Of a stretch of DNA of 63,507 bases, positions 1 through 8,279 are shown piece after piece. Both the position numbers and the translations under genes were made by a program. Position 1 is the first letter of the stretch, and each line of letters starts with the position of its first letter. The notes beneath the pieces are model-generated. The model had not been told where the DNA came from. It made no database searches and saw only the letters and a list, made by a program, of their open reading frames with translations. The stretch comes from an uncultured Clostridia bacterium (GTDB lineage: Bacteria; Bacillota; Clostridia; Oscillospirales; Acutalibacteraceae): contig CALWIW010000007.1 in assembly GCA_944380855.1 (NCBI GenBank), positions 1-63,507 of the forward strand. Direction: 5' to 3'.

Positions 1-2
1 CT

Positions 3-3000
3 CCTCTTGTAGACAAGCAGGTAAAAATTGCATATGAAGTAACTGATGGCAAGGACACAAAGAGAACTGCTGATTTAACAGTTACAGTTCCCGGAAAAGT
101 AACTGCTTCTTCCGAAGAGAACAATGCGAAGCCTGTTGTAATTCCTGAAATCGCCGAGTGGATAGGCTCGACAGGCGATATGACAATTACTGAAAGCAGT
201 AAGGTTGTATATGCTGCAGAAGATTTGAAAGCAACAGCGGACTTATTTGCCGCAGATTACCTTGAAATTACAGGTATGAGCTTAGGAGTTCAGCTTGGAA
301 CAAAAGATGATGTTGCAGCAGGAGACTTCTATTTGGAGCTTGATGCAGAAGACACAATGACTCTTCGTGACGAAGGATATTATGTAAATATCGCCGACGG
401 TGCGGCTTATGTAACAGCAAACACAACAACAGGTGCTCGCTGGGCGACAGTTACATTCCTCCAGATTCTCAAACAGAACGGTACAACAATTCCGCAGGGT
501 GAGATGAGAGACTATCCTAAGTATGAAATCAGAGGATTTATGCTTGACGTGGGCAGACTTCCAATCGAAATGGAGACAATTTACGATGTTGCAAAGACAA
601 TGTCTTGGTACAAGCTCAATGACTTTGAACTTCATCTTAACGATAACCTTATTTTCCTTGAGGATTATGTAAATAAAGGACTTGACCCTCTTGACGCATA
701 TTCCGCATTCCGTATGGAAAGTGATATTACAAATGATGAAGGAGAAGGTATAACAGCATCTGACCTTTATTACACAAAGGACGAGTTTAGAAAGCTTATT
801 ACGGATTCAAGAGCAATAGGAGTAAATATTGTTCCTGAGTTCGACTTCCCGGCTCACTCACTCGCTGTTACATCCGTATTTGAGGAACTTGCAGTTGATT
901 ATATAAATCCGGGTAATAAGCGTTCTTATGCAGACCATTTTGACCTTTCAAATCCTGAGTCTACAGAGCTTATTAAGAGAATATGGGACGAATATTTGGA
1001 AGAAGAGAATCCTGTATTTGACGAACTGACAACAGTTAACGTTGGTGCTGACGAATATACATACAATAAGGAAGACTATAGAAGGTTTGCAGATACTATC
1101 CTTAAGTATATACAGCAGGAAAAGAACAGAACCGTAAGAATTTGGGGCAGCCTTTCAACTATATCAGGTACAACACCTGTATATTCTCAGGACGTTCAGA
1201 TGTATATCTGGAACACAGGCTGGGCTAATCCTAAGGCTATGCTTGATCAGGGTTACGACCTTATCAACATAAATGACGGAAGCGTTTATATCGTTCCCGG
1301 TGCAAACTATTATTACGATTACCTAAATCCTACAAGTATTTATAACAATTGGAAGCCAAACGTAATTGGCGGAACTACTATTGCGGAAACAGAGGATCAG
1401 ATGCTGGGCGGTGCTTATGCTCTTTGGAATGACCTTATTGACACAAGAGATAACGGTATTTATGAGTATGACAACTTTGACAGATTCTATAAACCTGTAG
1501 CTGCTTTCAGTGAGAAGCTTTGGGGTGAAGGAACAGAAAAGACTGCGGCTGAGCTTGCAGAAGCATTTGAAAAAACCTCAACAGCTCCTGGAACAAATCC
1601 TTACAATGAGGTAGAGACAACAGCTAATGACAAGGTGTTTGCTGAATACACATTTGATGACGGTACAGGAGCTGACGTAACAGGAAACGGATATAACCTT
1701 ACAGATAATTCTGAGAATGTATCTTATACAGACATTTCTGAAGGTAACAAGGCGTTGACACTTAACGACGGTACAAGCTATGTTGAAACGCCTATTGAAT
1801 ATCTCCCTGTTGATACAGACCTTACAGTTAGAGTAAAGAGAACAAGCTATTCTGCTGATGAACAAATACTCTTTGAAAGCGAATATCAGCCAACAAACGG
1901 TGCAGGCAAATATGCAATTCAGGCTGTTCAGGCTGATACAGGAAAGGTTGGATTTGTAAGGGGTGCACGTACTTACACATTTGATTATAAACTTCCTGTA
2001 GGAGAGTGGGTAACTCTTACATTCAGAGGAGAACAGAATTTTGCAAGTCTCTATGTAAACGGTGAATTGGTTGACTCACTTGGTTCAACAGCAGGTCTTG
2101 CTATGAGAGCTACACTTTCATCGCCGTTCAACAGAATAGGAAGCAAGACAAACTCATTTATCGGTCTTGTTGATTATGTAAAGGCTGAAAATCTTAATGT
2201 GGCAGACGAGACTATTATTTCAAATGACAGCTTTACGGTTACTTGTGACAACCAGAATCCTGCTGCAGGATCAGAGGGTCCGATTTCCTATGCTTTCGAT
2301 AATAACCTCAATACATTCTGGCATTCAAACTACACACCTTTTAAGGAACTTCCTGCAAATATTGAAATTCATGCTAATGAAGGTACAACCTTAGATGTTG
2401 GTGCTATTACCTATGTTCCAAGACAGTCGGGTGACAATGGTAATATTACATCTGCGGCATTCTATTACAAGAATACAGAAGCAGGAATAAATGAATGGAC
2501 TGAAATCACTTCTGTAAACTGGGCGGCCGATTCTTCAACAAAGAAAGTTAACTTTGATTCATTAATTTCTGCTACTGATATTAAGATAACAGTTAAAGCA
2601 GGTAAGAATAATTTTGGCTCTGCTGCTGAGTTCTATCTCCACAATCAGATGGATCCAAGCAATACAGAGGCTCTTGTAAATGCAAAGGTGAATGCTGACG
2701 AAATGATTGCTAAGTATGTAAACCTCATGGATTACGAGAGGTTTGCCGAGGCCTATAATAAGGCAGCAGAGTTGCTTGAAAACGGTGGAACACAGGTTGA
2801 GTATGATGAAGCTGCAAAAGCTTTGGCTGCTCTCAACACAGTTGTAATCCGTGGCGGAGATATAAACGGAAACGGAAAAGTTACAGTTTCCGACGCAACA
2901 ATAATTCAGCTTATACTTACTGAAAAAATTTCAGAGAATGGTGCGGAATACGAAAAATATGCAAATGTAAATCTTGATAGTTCTGTAACTATTCTTGACG

Positions 3001-3059
3001 CAACAGAGATACAAAAGTATATTTGCGGTATTATCGAGCTTTTCAGTACACCGGTGTAA
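3..3059 (+). CDS. Dockerin-bearing GH20 beta-N-acetylhexosaminidase, 5' end outside window
   Basis: Secreted glycoside hydrolase family 20 enzyme expected to remove terminal GlcNAc/GalNAc from glycans. The frame is open from base 3 with no start or stop before the first in-window ATG (base 180), and residues before that ATG match the paralogue downstream (an EIAEW/SIQEW segment), so the true start and signal peptide lie upstream. With codon 1 at base 3: GH20 N-domain ~55-165, catalytic barrel ~175-520 with the Asp350-Glu351 catalytic pair (sequence VGADEY), laminin-G-like lectin domain ~545-730, discoidin (F5/8C) domain ~740-880, a short helical spacer, and a type I dockerin ~952-1013. The residue normally His in the HxGxDE motif is Asn here. 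The second dockerin repeat is degenerate (NVNLDSSVT). The dockerin implies attachment to a cohesin scaffold. Substrate (chitobiose, mucin or milk glycans) cannot be decided from sequence. Confidence 0.88.
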   Translation, partial: PLVDKQVKIAYEVTDGKDTKRTADLTVTVPGKVTASSEENNAKPVVIPEIAEWIGSTGDMTITESSKVVYAAEDLKATADLFAADYLEITGMSLGVQLGTKDDVAAGDFYLELDAEDTMTLRDEGYYVNIADGAAYVTANTTTGARWATVTFLQILKQNGTTIPQGEMRDYPKYEIRGFMLDVGRLPIEMETIYDVAKTMSWYKLNDFELHLNDNLIFLEDYVNKGLDPLDAYSAFRMESDITNDEGEGITASDLYYTKDEFRKLITDSRAIGVNIVPEFDFPAHSLAVTSVFEELAVDYINPGNKRSYADHFDLSNPESTELIKRIWDEYLEEENPVFDELTTVNVGADEYTYNKEDYRRFADTILKYIQQEKNRTVRIWGSLSTISGTTPVYSQDVQMYIWNTGWANPKAMLDQGYDLININDGSVYIVPGANYYYDYLNPTSIYNNWKPNVIGGTTIAETEDQMLGGAYALWNDLIDTRDNGIYEYDNFDRFYKPVAAFSEKLWGEGTEKTAAELAEAFEKTSTAPGTNPYNEVETTANDKVFAEYTFDDGTGADVTGNGYNLTDNSENVSYTDISEGNKALTLNDGTSYVETPIEYLPVDTDLTVRVKRTSYSADEQILFESEYQPTNGAGKYAIQAVQADTGKVGFVRGARTYTFDYKLPVGEWVTLTFRGEQNFASLYVNGELVDSLGSTAGLAMRATLSSPFNRIGSKTNSFIGLVDYVKAENLNVADETIISNDSFTVTCDNQNPAAGSEGPISYAFDNNLNTFWHSNYTPFKELPANIEIHANEGTTLDVGAITYVPRQSGDNGNITSAAFYYKNTEAGINEWTEITSVNWAADSSTKKVNFDSLISATDIKITVKAGKNNFGSAAEFYLHNQMDPSNTEALVNAKVNADEMIAKYVNLMDYERFAEAYNKAAELLENGGTQVEYDEAAKALAALNTVVIRGGDINGNGKVTVSDATIIQLILTEKISENGAEYEKYANVNLDSSVTILDATEIQKYICGIIELFSTPV

Positions 3060-3137
3060 TTTCATTGATTTAATAATCTAATTTGATTAATTTAATACAT
3101 GCACGGTAACTGAAATATAGTGTACCAAGTAATTGAT

Positions 3138-3172
3138 GTCGCCGGGCATTTTGTCCGGCGGCATTTGCTTTT
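3138..3172 (+). terminator. Hairpin terminator between the two GH20 genes
   Basis: A 9-bp GC-rich stem (3138-3146 with 3154-3162, two G-U pairs) and a 7-nt loop is followed by a T-rich tail to 3172. It ends just before the Shine-Dalgarno of the next gene (AAAAGGAG, 3173-3180), so downstream expression needs read-through or a promoter in 3060-3137; no clear promoter was seen there. Confidence 0.6.
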
Positions 3173-3186
3173 AAAAGGAGAATAAA

Positions 3187-6100
3187 ATGAAAAAATTAAT
3201 TTCACTGTTTTTGTGTGCGGCAATGGTGGTATCTGTTGCGTTATCAGGGGGAACAGTATCAGCACAAGAAGATATAAAATACACAGGTACTGTTGACAGT
3301 CTGAATGCAGTCACAGTAAATAATGAAGATATTACATATTCACAGGAATTCTTTACAGGAAATGTGGCTTTGGGAAAAACAGCTACCGCTTCCGGTTCTG
3401 AAAGCGATACATGGACGCCGGATAAAGCAGTTGACGGAAGTCAGGATACCCGCTGGGCGTCAGAAAGAGTATACAATACTCCTCCTGTAACAGATTTTCA
3501 GTGGATAGCATTGGATTTAGGAAATGAAGTTACGGATATTACGGAGATAAAGCTTTATTTTGATCAGCAAGCATGGTCAACTGATTTTAATATCGAAACT
3601 CGTGCTTCTGAAAGTGACGAATGGACAAAAGTAAAAAATGTTGTAACCGAGTCTGCCAATGAGCCGAACAAAGTCATAACAGTTACAGATGTTTCAAAAC
3701 TTGACAGATACGTTCGTTTTTATTTTAATTCTTTAAATTCAAATGCGGCTTGGGGAACTATTTCTGTAAAGGAAATAGAAATCCTCGGAACGCAGACAAC
3801 AGGCGGAGATTTGGAAGAATTTTTGGGGAATGTGGCGTTGGGAAAAACAGCTGCCGCTTCCGATTCTGAAAATACTACATGGACTCCGGATAAAACAGTA
3901 GACGGTGATACAGCTTCTGCCGATTCACGCTGGTCATCAGGAAGAACCATGTGGAATGACCCTGTTATACCACAGTGGCTTCAGCTTGATCTGAAAACAA
4001 ACGTAACTGATATTACAGAAATCAAGGTTTATTTTAACGCTAAGGTTTGGGCTACAAAATATCAGATTCAAACCAGATCTTCTGTAAATGACGAGTGGAG
4101 AACCGTTAAGGATATATCAGTTGAATCAAGCGACGAAACAAATAAAATTGATACCTTTACTGATGTAAAGGAACTTGACAGATATGTTCGCTTTTATTTT
4201 ACTGAAATCAATTCCAAAGCAATATGGGACGCTATTTCAGTTAAAGAAATCGAAATATACGGAACACAGCTTATTGACCCTAATATGCCGTCTTCTGCAT
4301 CTGAAATTATGAACAAAATAACTTCTCTGCCGGCATTGACTGCGGATTCAGCTTCTATTGAGCTTCCGCAGGTACATGATAATTATAAAATATTTATTAA
4401 GGGCAGCGAAGTAAAAAATGTTATTAATCTTGACAATGAAGTTACACCTTATAATATCGGAAGCAGAGATGTAAATGTAATTTTAAGAGTGGAGAACAAG
4501 GAAAACCCCGAGGACTATGCTGAAAAGAGTTTTGCGGTAACTGTTCCTGACAAAACTTCCAAGTATCCTGATTTGTATCCTGAAATCCAGGGTGAACAGA
4601 ACGCAGAGCCAAATGTTATACCGAGTATTCAGGAATGGTACGGATATACAGGAAACTTTGAGTTTGAAAACGGCTTAAAGGTAGTTTTGAACGACGCAGC
4701 GTCCCTTAATGCTTCAAAGGCGGCTGATAAGTTTAAGGACTTTGTAAGCAAAAAATATGGTTTTGATTTGAATATTGTAAATGGCGTTGACGGTGACGCA
4801 ACGTCAAAAGATATTTATATTGAAACAATGTCAGATGATAAATATGACGTTGGCGAAGAAGGTTATCTTATAATAATCAACGACAACGGAATTAAAATCT
4901 ATGCTTCCGGATACACAGGTGTTCATTATGCACTTATAACCTTAGAGCAGATTATGGTTATGAATGACGGTCTGATAATTCCAAAAGGAGTTATCAGAGA
5001 TTATTCAAATTATGAAATAAGAGGTGCAATGATTGATATTGCACGTGCTCCGTACACCTATGAAATGCTTATAGGACTCATGGACGTGCTTTCATGGTAC
5101 AAGATAAATGAAGTTCATTTCCATATTAACGACAATAAGCATGAACCGAACGGTGACGTTACAAGTTATGAGCATTGGAGAAATATTGAGGGATATTTCA
5201 GACTTGAAAGTGACACTTTCCCCAGCCTCACATCAACGGCAAAAACAAACGAATATTATAATAATGTAATGGGCGGAACACCTTCGTATACAAAAGAACA
5301 ATGGAAAGAGCTTCAGCAGTATGCGGTTGCACTTGGTATAGACCCAATTACAGAGATTGATATGCCGGGACATTCTTTGGCACTTACAAAGTATGTTTAT
5401 GAAAATTCGGAAGAAGCAGCGGCAGCAGGAATTACAGGTCCGGTAAACAGCACAAGAAACTGGGAGCTTCTTTCTTTGGAGGACGGAAGATTTAAAAACT
5501 CCTTGAAGATGGTTAAGCTTTTGTTTGATGAATATCTTGACGAAGAAGATCCTGTTTTCCTTTCCGATACAGTACACATAGGAATTGACGAATATTGGAA
5601 TATACAGCAATCTGAAAGAGCGAATATGATAACTCTTATAGACGAAGTAAAGGCACTTTTGGAATCGAAAGGTAAAACAGTCCGCGTGTGGTCAGGTCTT
5701 GGTTCTTATACAGGTTCAAATATATCTGATTATAACGATATGGTAATGGACTGCTGGGCGACTTCATGGGACAGCCCTTTCCAAAGACTGAAAGACGGAT
5801 TTAAGATAATAAATGTTGACCAGCCTTTGCTTTATAATAACCCTATGAGAGACGGCAAGGACGTTATTAATGTTGAGTGGATTTTTGAAAACTGGGATCC
5901 GACCGTATTTGCTGCCGGCAAGGTTACAAAGGGCGACCCGGGACTTTTAGGAGCAAAAACTGCAACATGGGCAGACGTTAATTATATGGGAGTTACTGAG
6001 AAAGACTGCTATGAAAGAATAGTAAGATCCGCTGCTGTTCTCAGTGAAAAAACCTGGGGCGGAGTAAGAAGTTCTGATACATATGAAAATTACGAATTGA

Positions 6101-7626
6101 CTTTCTCAAAGCTTTTTAATCAGCTTCCTGATAATTACGCAACAAAGAACATAGAAAATTCTTTGGGAGAGCTTGTGGCTTATTATGATTTCAGTAACGG
6201 TGAAGCAGTTGATATGTCAGGTTCAGGCAATGACGGCATTGTTGCAAATCCCGGTGAGATTGCTGACGGTATGATGACATTTAACGGCAATACAACTGTA
6301 AAGACCGGAGTTGAGTCACTTTCTTATCCATACACTGTATCATTTGATATTCAGTTAGATGAGGGAAATACTGACGACACAGATATATTTATAGGTACCG
6401 GAACAGACGGAAGACTTTACGTTAAAGCTGACGGCACAATAGGACTTAACAGAAACTATTTTGAGCAGACCTTTGGTTATAAGCTTCCCCTTAACGAGAA
6501 ACACAATATAACTGTTGTTGGAACACATCAGGCAACAAAATTATATGTTGACGGCGTGCTTATCAAGCATTTGGGAAGAGTTGACGGAAGCGAAACAAAC
6601 TACGATAATCCTGCTTCCACCTTTGTATTCCCATTCAATGAAATAGGTACAAACTTCCACGGAAAAATCGGAAATGTTGCGGCTTATACAAAAGCTTTGT
6701 CTGCACAGGAGATTGCAGCACTTGCAAAGGGAGAAATGCTTACCAAGGTTAATGTTGCTCAGAATAAGGGTGTTGCCGGAGACGGACAGACAATTGGAAT
6801 GGGCAATGACGGAGCAGACTGGAAGAAGATAAGAGTAGGCTGGAAAGCTACTGACGGTGAAGGTTTTGCTCTTGACGGTGGCAACGGTGTTGCGGTTTCC
6901 GAGCGTGATTCTTTCTTTGAGGGTAATTACAATGAAGCTTTCTTGACAGTTGACCTTTGGGAAGAATATTCAATTGATGAAATAGTTTTGCAGTGGGATA
7001 GAACTCCGGGTTCATATACAATTAAGGTTTCAAATGACGGAGAAAGCTGGATGGATGTAAAGACAGTTACACATACGTCCGCATCAAAGGCAGAAGATGT
7101 TATAAAGATTTCAGAGCTTGGCAGCAGCGATATATCAAATAATAAGTACCGCTATGTAAAAATGCAGAGCAATTCTCTTTACAACGGAACAACCTTTAAG
7201 CTTAGAGAATTCATGGTTTACAATTACACTGATAAGGCTGAGCTTGAAAGTCTGTATGCAGAGCTTGATAAGCTTATGACAGATAATAATCTTGATATAG
7301 GCGATGTTAACTCTAACGAGATTGCAAAATGTTGGCTGACAGTTGGCGGTGTTCTCAAAAATCAGCTTGCTACAGAGAATGAAATTTCTAAGGCAACAGC
7401 ATACGCAAAAGATGTTATTGCAGGAATTGAATCCCCTGCATTTGAAAAGGGCGATGTTAACCACGACAATCGTATCACTATTTTAGACGCCACTCTTATT
7501 CAAAAGTTTATTGTAAAGATTGATGTAAGTTCAGAGTTTTTTGAAAGTGAAGCTGATATGAATGGTGACAATAAGATAACCATATTTGACGCAACGCTAA
7601 TTCAAGTTGCTTTGGCAAAAAGTTAA
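3187..7626 (+). CDS. Dockerin-bearing GH20 hexosaminidase with three discoidin domains
   Basis: Secreted 1479-residue GH20 enzyme. It has a signal peptide (KK, hydrophobic stretch, VSAQ cut near residue 27), two tandem discoidin/CBM32-like domains at ~59-204 and ~215-361 that are clear duplicates (both open NVALGKTA), a linker, the GH20 N-domain from ~477, and a catalytic barrel ~610-960. The canonical HIGIDE motif carries Asp801-Glu802. A LamG-type lectin domain follows at ~994-1178, then a third discoidin-like domain ~1188-1348, a helical spacer and a type I dockerin 1422-1478 with two good calcium loops. The ATG has an SD (AAAAGGAG) 6 nt upstream. It is a tandem paralogue of the gene before it but has a more canonical active site and extra binding modules. 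Family function (exo-HexNAc release) is well established; lacto-N-biosidase activity is an alternative within GH20. Confidence 0.92.
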   Translation: MKKLISLFLCAAMVVSVALSGGTVSAQEDIKYTGTVDSLNAVTVNNEDITYSQEFFTGNVALGKTATASGSESDTWTPDKAVDGSQDTRWASERVYNTPPVTDFQWIALDLGNEVTDITEIKLYFDQQAWSTDFNIETRASESDEWTKVKNVVTESANEPNKVITVTDVSKLDRYVRFYFNSLNSNAAWGTISVKEIEILGTQTTGGDLEEFLGNVALGKTAAASDSENTTWTPDKTVDGDTASADSRWSSGRTMWNDPVIPQWLQLDLKTNVTDITEIKVYFNAKVWATKYQIQTRSSVNDEWRTVKDISVESSDETNKIDTFTDVKELDRYVRFYFTEINSKAIWDAISVKEIEIYGTQLIDPNMPSSASEIMNKITSLPALTADSASIELPQVHDNYKIFIKGSEVKNVINLDNEVTPYNIGSRDVNVILRVENKENPEDYAEKSFAVTVPDKTSKYPDLYPEIQGEQNAEPNVIPSIQEWYGYTGNFEFENGLKVVLNDAASLNASKAADKFKDFVSKKYGFDLNIVNGVDGDATSKDIYIETMSDDKYDVGEEGYLIIINDNGIKIYASGYTGVHYALITLEQIMVMNDGLIIPKGVIRDYSNYEIRGAMIDIARAPYTYEMLIGLMDVLSWYKINEVHFHINDNKHEPNGDVTSYEHWRNIEGYFRLESDTFPSLTSTAKTNEYYNNVMGGTPSYTKEQWKELQQYAVALGIDPITEIDMPGHSLALTKYVYENSEEAAAAGITGPVNSTRNWELLSLEDGRFKNSLKMVKLLFDEYLDEEDPVFLSDTVHIGIDEYWNIQQSERANMITLIDEVKALLESKGKTVRVWSGLGSYTGSNISDYNDMVMDCWATSWDSPFQRLKDGFKIINVDQPLLYNNPMRDGKDVINVEWIFENWDPTVFAAGKVTKGDPGLLGAKTATWADVNYMGVTEKDCYERIVRSAAVLSEKTWGGVRSSDTYENYELTFSKLFNQLPDNYATKNIENSLGELVAYYDFSNGEAVDMSGSGNDGIVANPGEIADGMMTFNGNTTVKTGVESLSYPYTVSFDIQLDEGNTDDTDIFIGTGTDGRLYVKADGTIGLNRNYFEQTFGYKLPLNEKHNITVVGTHQATKLYVDGVLIKHLGRVDGSETNYDNPASTFVFPFNEIGTNFHGKIGNVAAYTKALSAQEIAALAKGEMLTKVNVAQNKGVAGDGQTIGMGNDGADWKKIRVGWKATDGEGFALDGGNGVAVSERDSFFEGNYNEAFLTVDLWEEYSIDEIVLQWDRTPGSYTIKVSNDGESWMDVKTVTHTSASKAEDVIKISELGSSDISNNKYRYVKMQSNSLYNGTTFKLREFMVYNYTDKAELESLYAELDKLMTDNNLDIGDVNSNEIAKCWLTVGGVLKNQLATENEISKATAYAKDVIAGIESPAFEKGDVNHDNRITILDATLIQKFIVKIDVSSEFFESEADMNGDNKITIFDATLIQVALAKS

Positions 7627-7655
7627 CTAAACAACAGTAAAAACGGATAGTTTTT

Positions 7656-7689
7656 CAACGGGTATCTTTAAGATGCCCGTTGTTTTTTA
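7656..7689 (+). terminator. Intrinsic terminator of the GH20 gene
   Basis: An 11-bp stem (7656-7666 with 7672-7682, one G-U pair), loop of 5, then a T6 tract. The dispersed repeat starts 2-3 bases after it. Confidence 0.9.
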
Positions 7690-7691
7690 GG

Positions 7692-7923
7692 TGTATAGCA
7701 AATGTTGGGGCAAAAATTTTGGGATTCCAAAGGGACTACTGTCCCTTTGGCAGGCGGTTTGGAGGACGGCGTCCTCCAAGGTCTTAAAATACAGTAAAAA
7801 TGCAGGAGTGAGTAAAAAACAGTCCGGTGAACTGTTTTTTTGTCGTGAACCCACGTCTGTGTTCACGATAACTCTTTACTTTATCTCAATTTTACTTTTT
7901 ACACAACTATTGGCAAAGAACCG
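7692..7923 (+). repeat. Dispersed multi-palindrome repeat, copy A (full length)
   Basis: One of three copies (others at 11197-11319, inverted, and 32207-32436). Copies A and C align from a TGTAT left edge to a final CAAAGA-CC. Copy A holds four consecutive inverted repeats: P1 7727-7750 (10-bp arms CCAAAGGGAC), P2 7759-7779 (9-bp arms TTGGAGGAC), P3 7814-7840 (A-tract, short stem, T-tract, looking like a two-way terminator) and P4 7845-7866 (GTGAAC/GTTCAC). An open frame across it shares peptide-level similarity with one in copy C, but it has no SD and its codons simply follow the repeat. No transposase or clear terminal inverted repeat was seen. It could be a MITE-like element, a REP/BIME-like element or a structured RNA. 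Confidence 0.85.
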
Positions 7924-8152
7924 TTTTTAGTTTGTGTTTGTGATAATTTTAAATAAATTTATATCATTCTTTTTAGGAAACACAACAGACCCGCTCCGTG
8001 ATATAATCTATATAATTTCCGTCTTGGCAGTGGTTTTAATAACACAACATATTGTGACAAATTATTCGAATTGTACATTTTGTTGTGATTGCGGTTTGGG
8101 AAAATTTTAAAAACTACACAGTTTTGATTATTAAAAACCGTCAAATTTACCA

Positions 8153-8181
8153 TTGACTAAAACGGATATATGGGCTATACT
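8153..8181 (+). promoter_or_regulatory. Sigma-A type promoter for nrdDG
   Basis: TTGACT (8153-8158), a 17-bp spacer and TATACT (8176-8181). The transcript should begin near 8188, about 92 nt before nrdD. Confidence 0.7.
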
Positions 8182-8194
8182 TATCAAGCTGGCA

Positions 8195-8218
8195 TTTTAA
8201 CACTATATAGTGTTAAAA
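8195..8218 (+). promoter_or_regulatory. Perfect 24-bp palindrome, NrdR-box-like operator
   Basis: The site is a perfect palindrome whose core is ACACTATATAGTGT. It starts about 7 bp after the predicted nrdD transcription start, where bound repressor would block elongation or initiation. The half-sites resemble the NrdR box, but the classical box is about 16 bp and usually comes in pairs; this core is 2 bp shorter and no correctly spaced partner was found. In RNA it would also form a stem. Confidence 0.5.
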
Positions 8219-8279
8219 TATAGTAATATCACAAATTGTTGTAAGTCGTAATAGTACTTAATAGAAAGGAAGCGGAAAA

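Larger units (their letters stand above)
7924..8279. other. Non-coding region upstream of nrdD
   Basis: AT-rich stretch of about 356 bases with no credible gene. It contains an imperfect inverted repeat CACAA-N4-TTGTG at 8043-8056, a strong promoter at 8153-8181, a perfect 24-bp palindrome at 8195-8218 and the nrdD SD (AAAGGAAG, ~8267-8274). The rest shows nothing recognisable. Confidence 0.6.

Noticed and set aside
7691-7930. Open frame across repeat copy A, similar in peptide to one across copy C
   Set aside because: No SD, the similarity is fully explained by DNA-level repeat identity, and the frame is broken in copy B. Treated as repeat, not gene.
8043-8056. Second NrdR box (CACAA-N4-TTGTG) upstream of nrdD
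   Set aside because: Half-sites and spacing do not match the NrdR consensus, and it is about 157 bp from the main palindrome.
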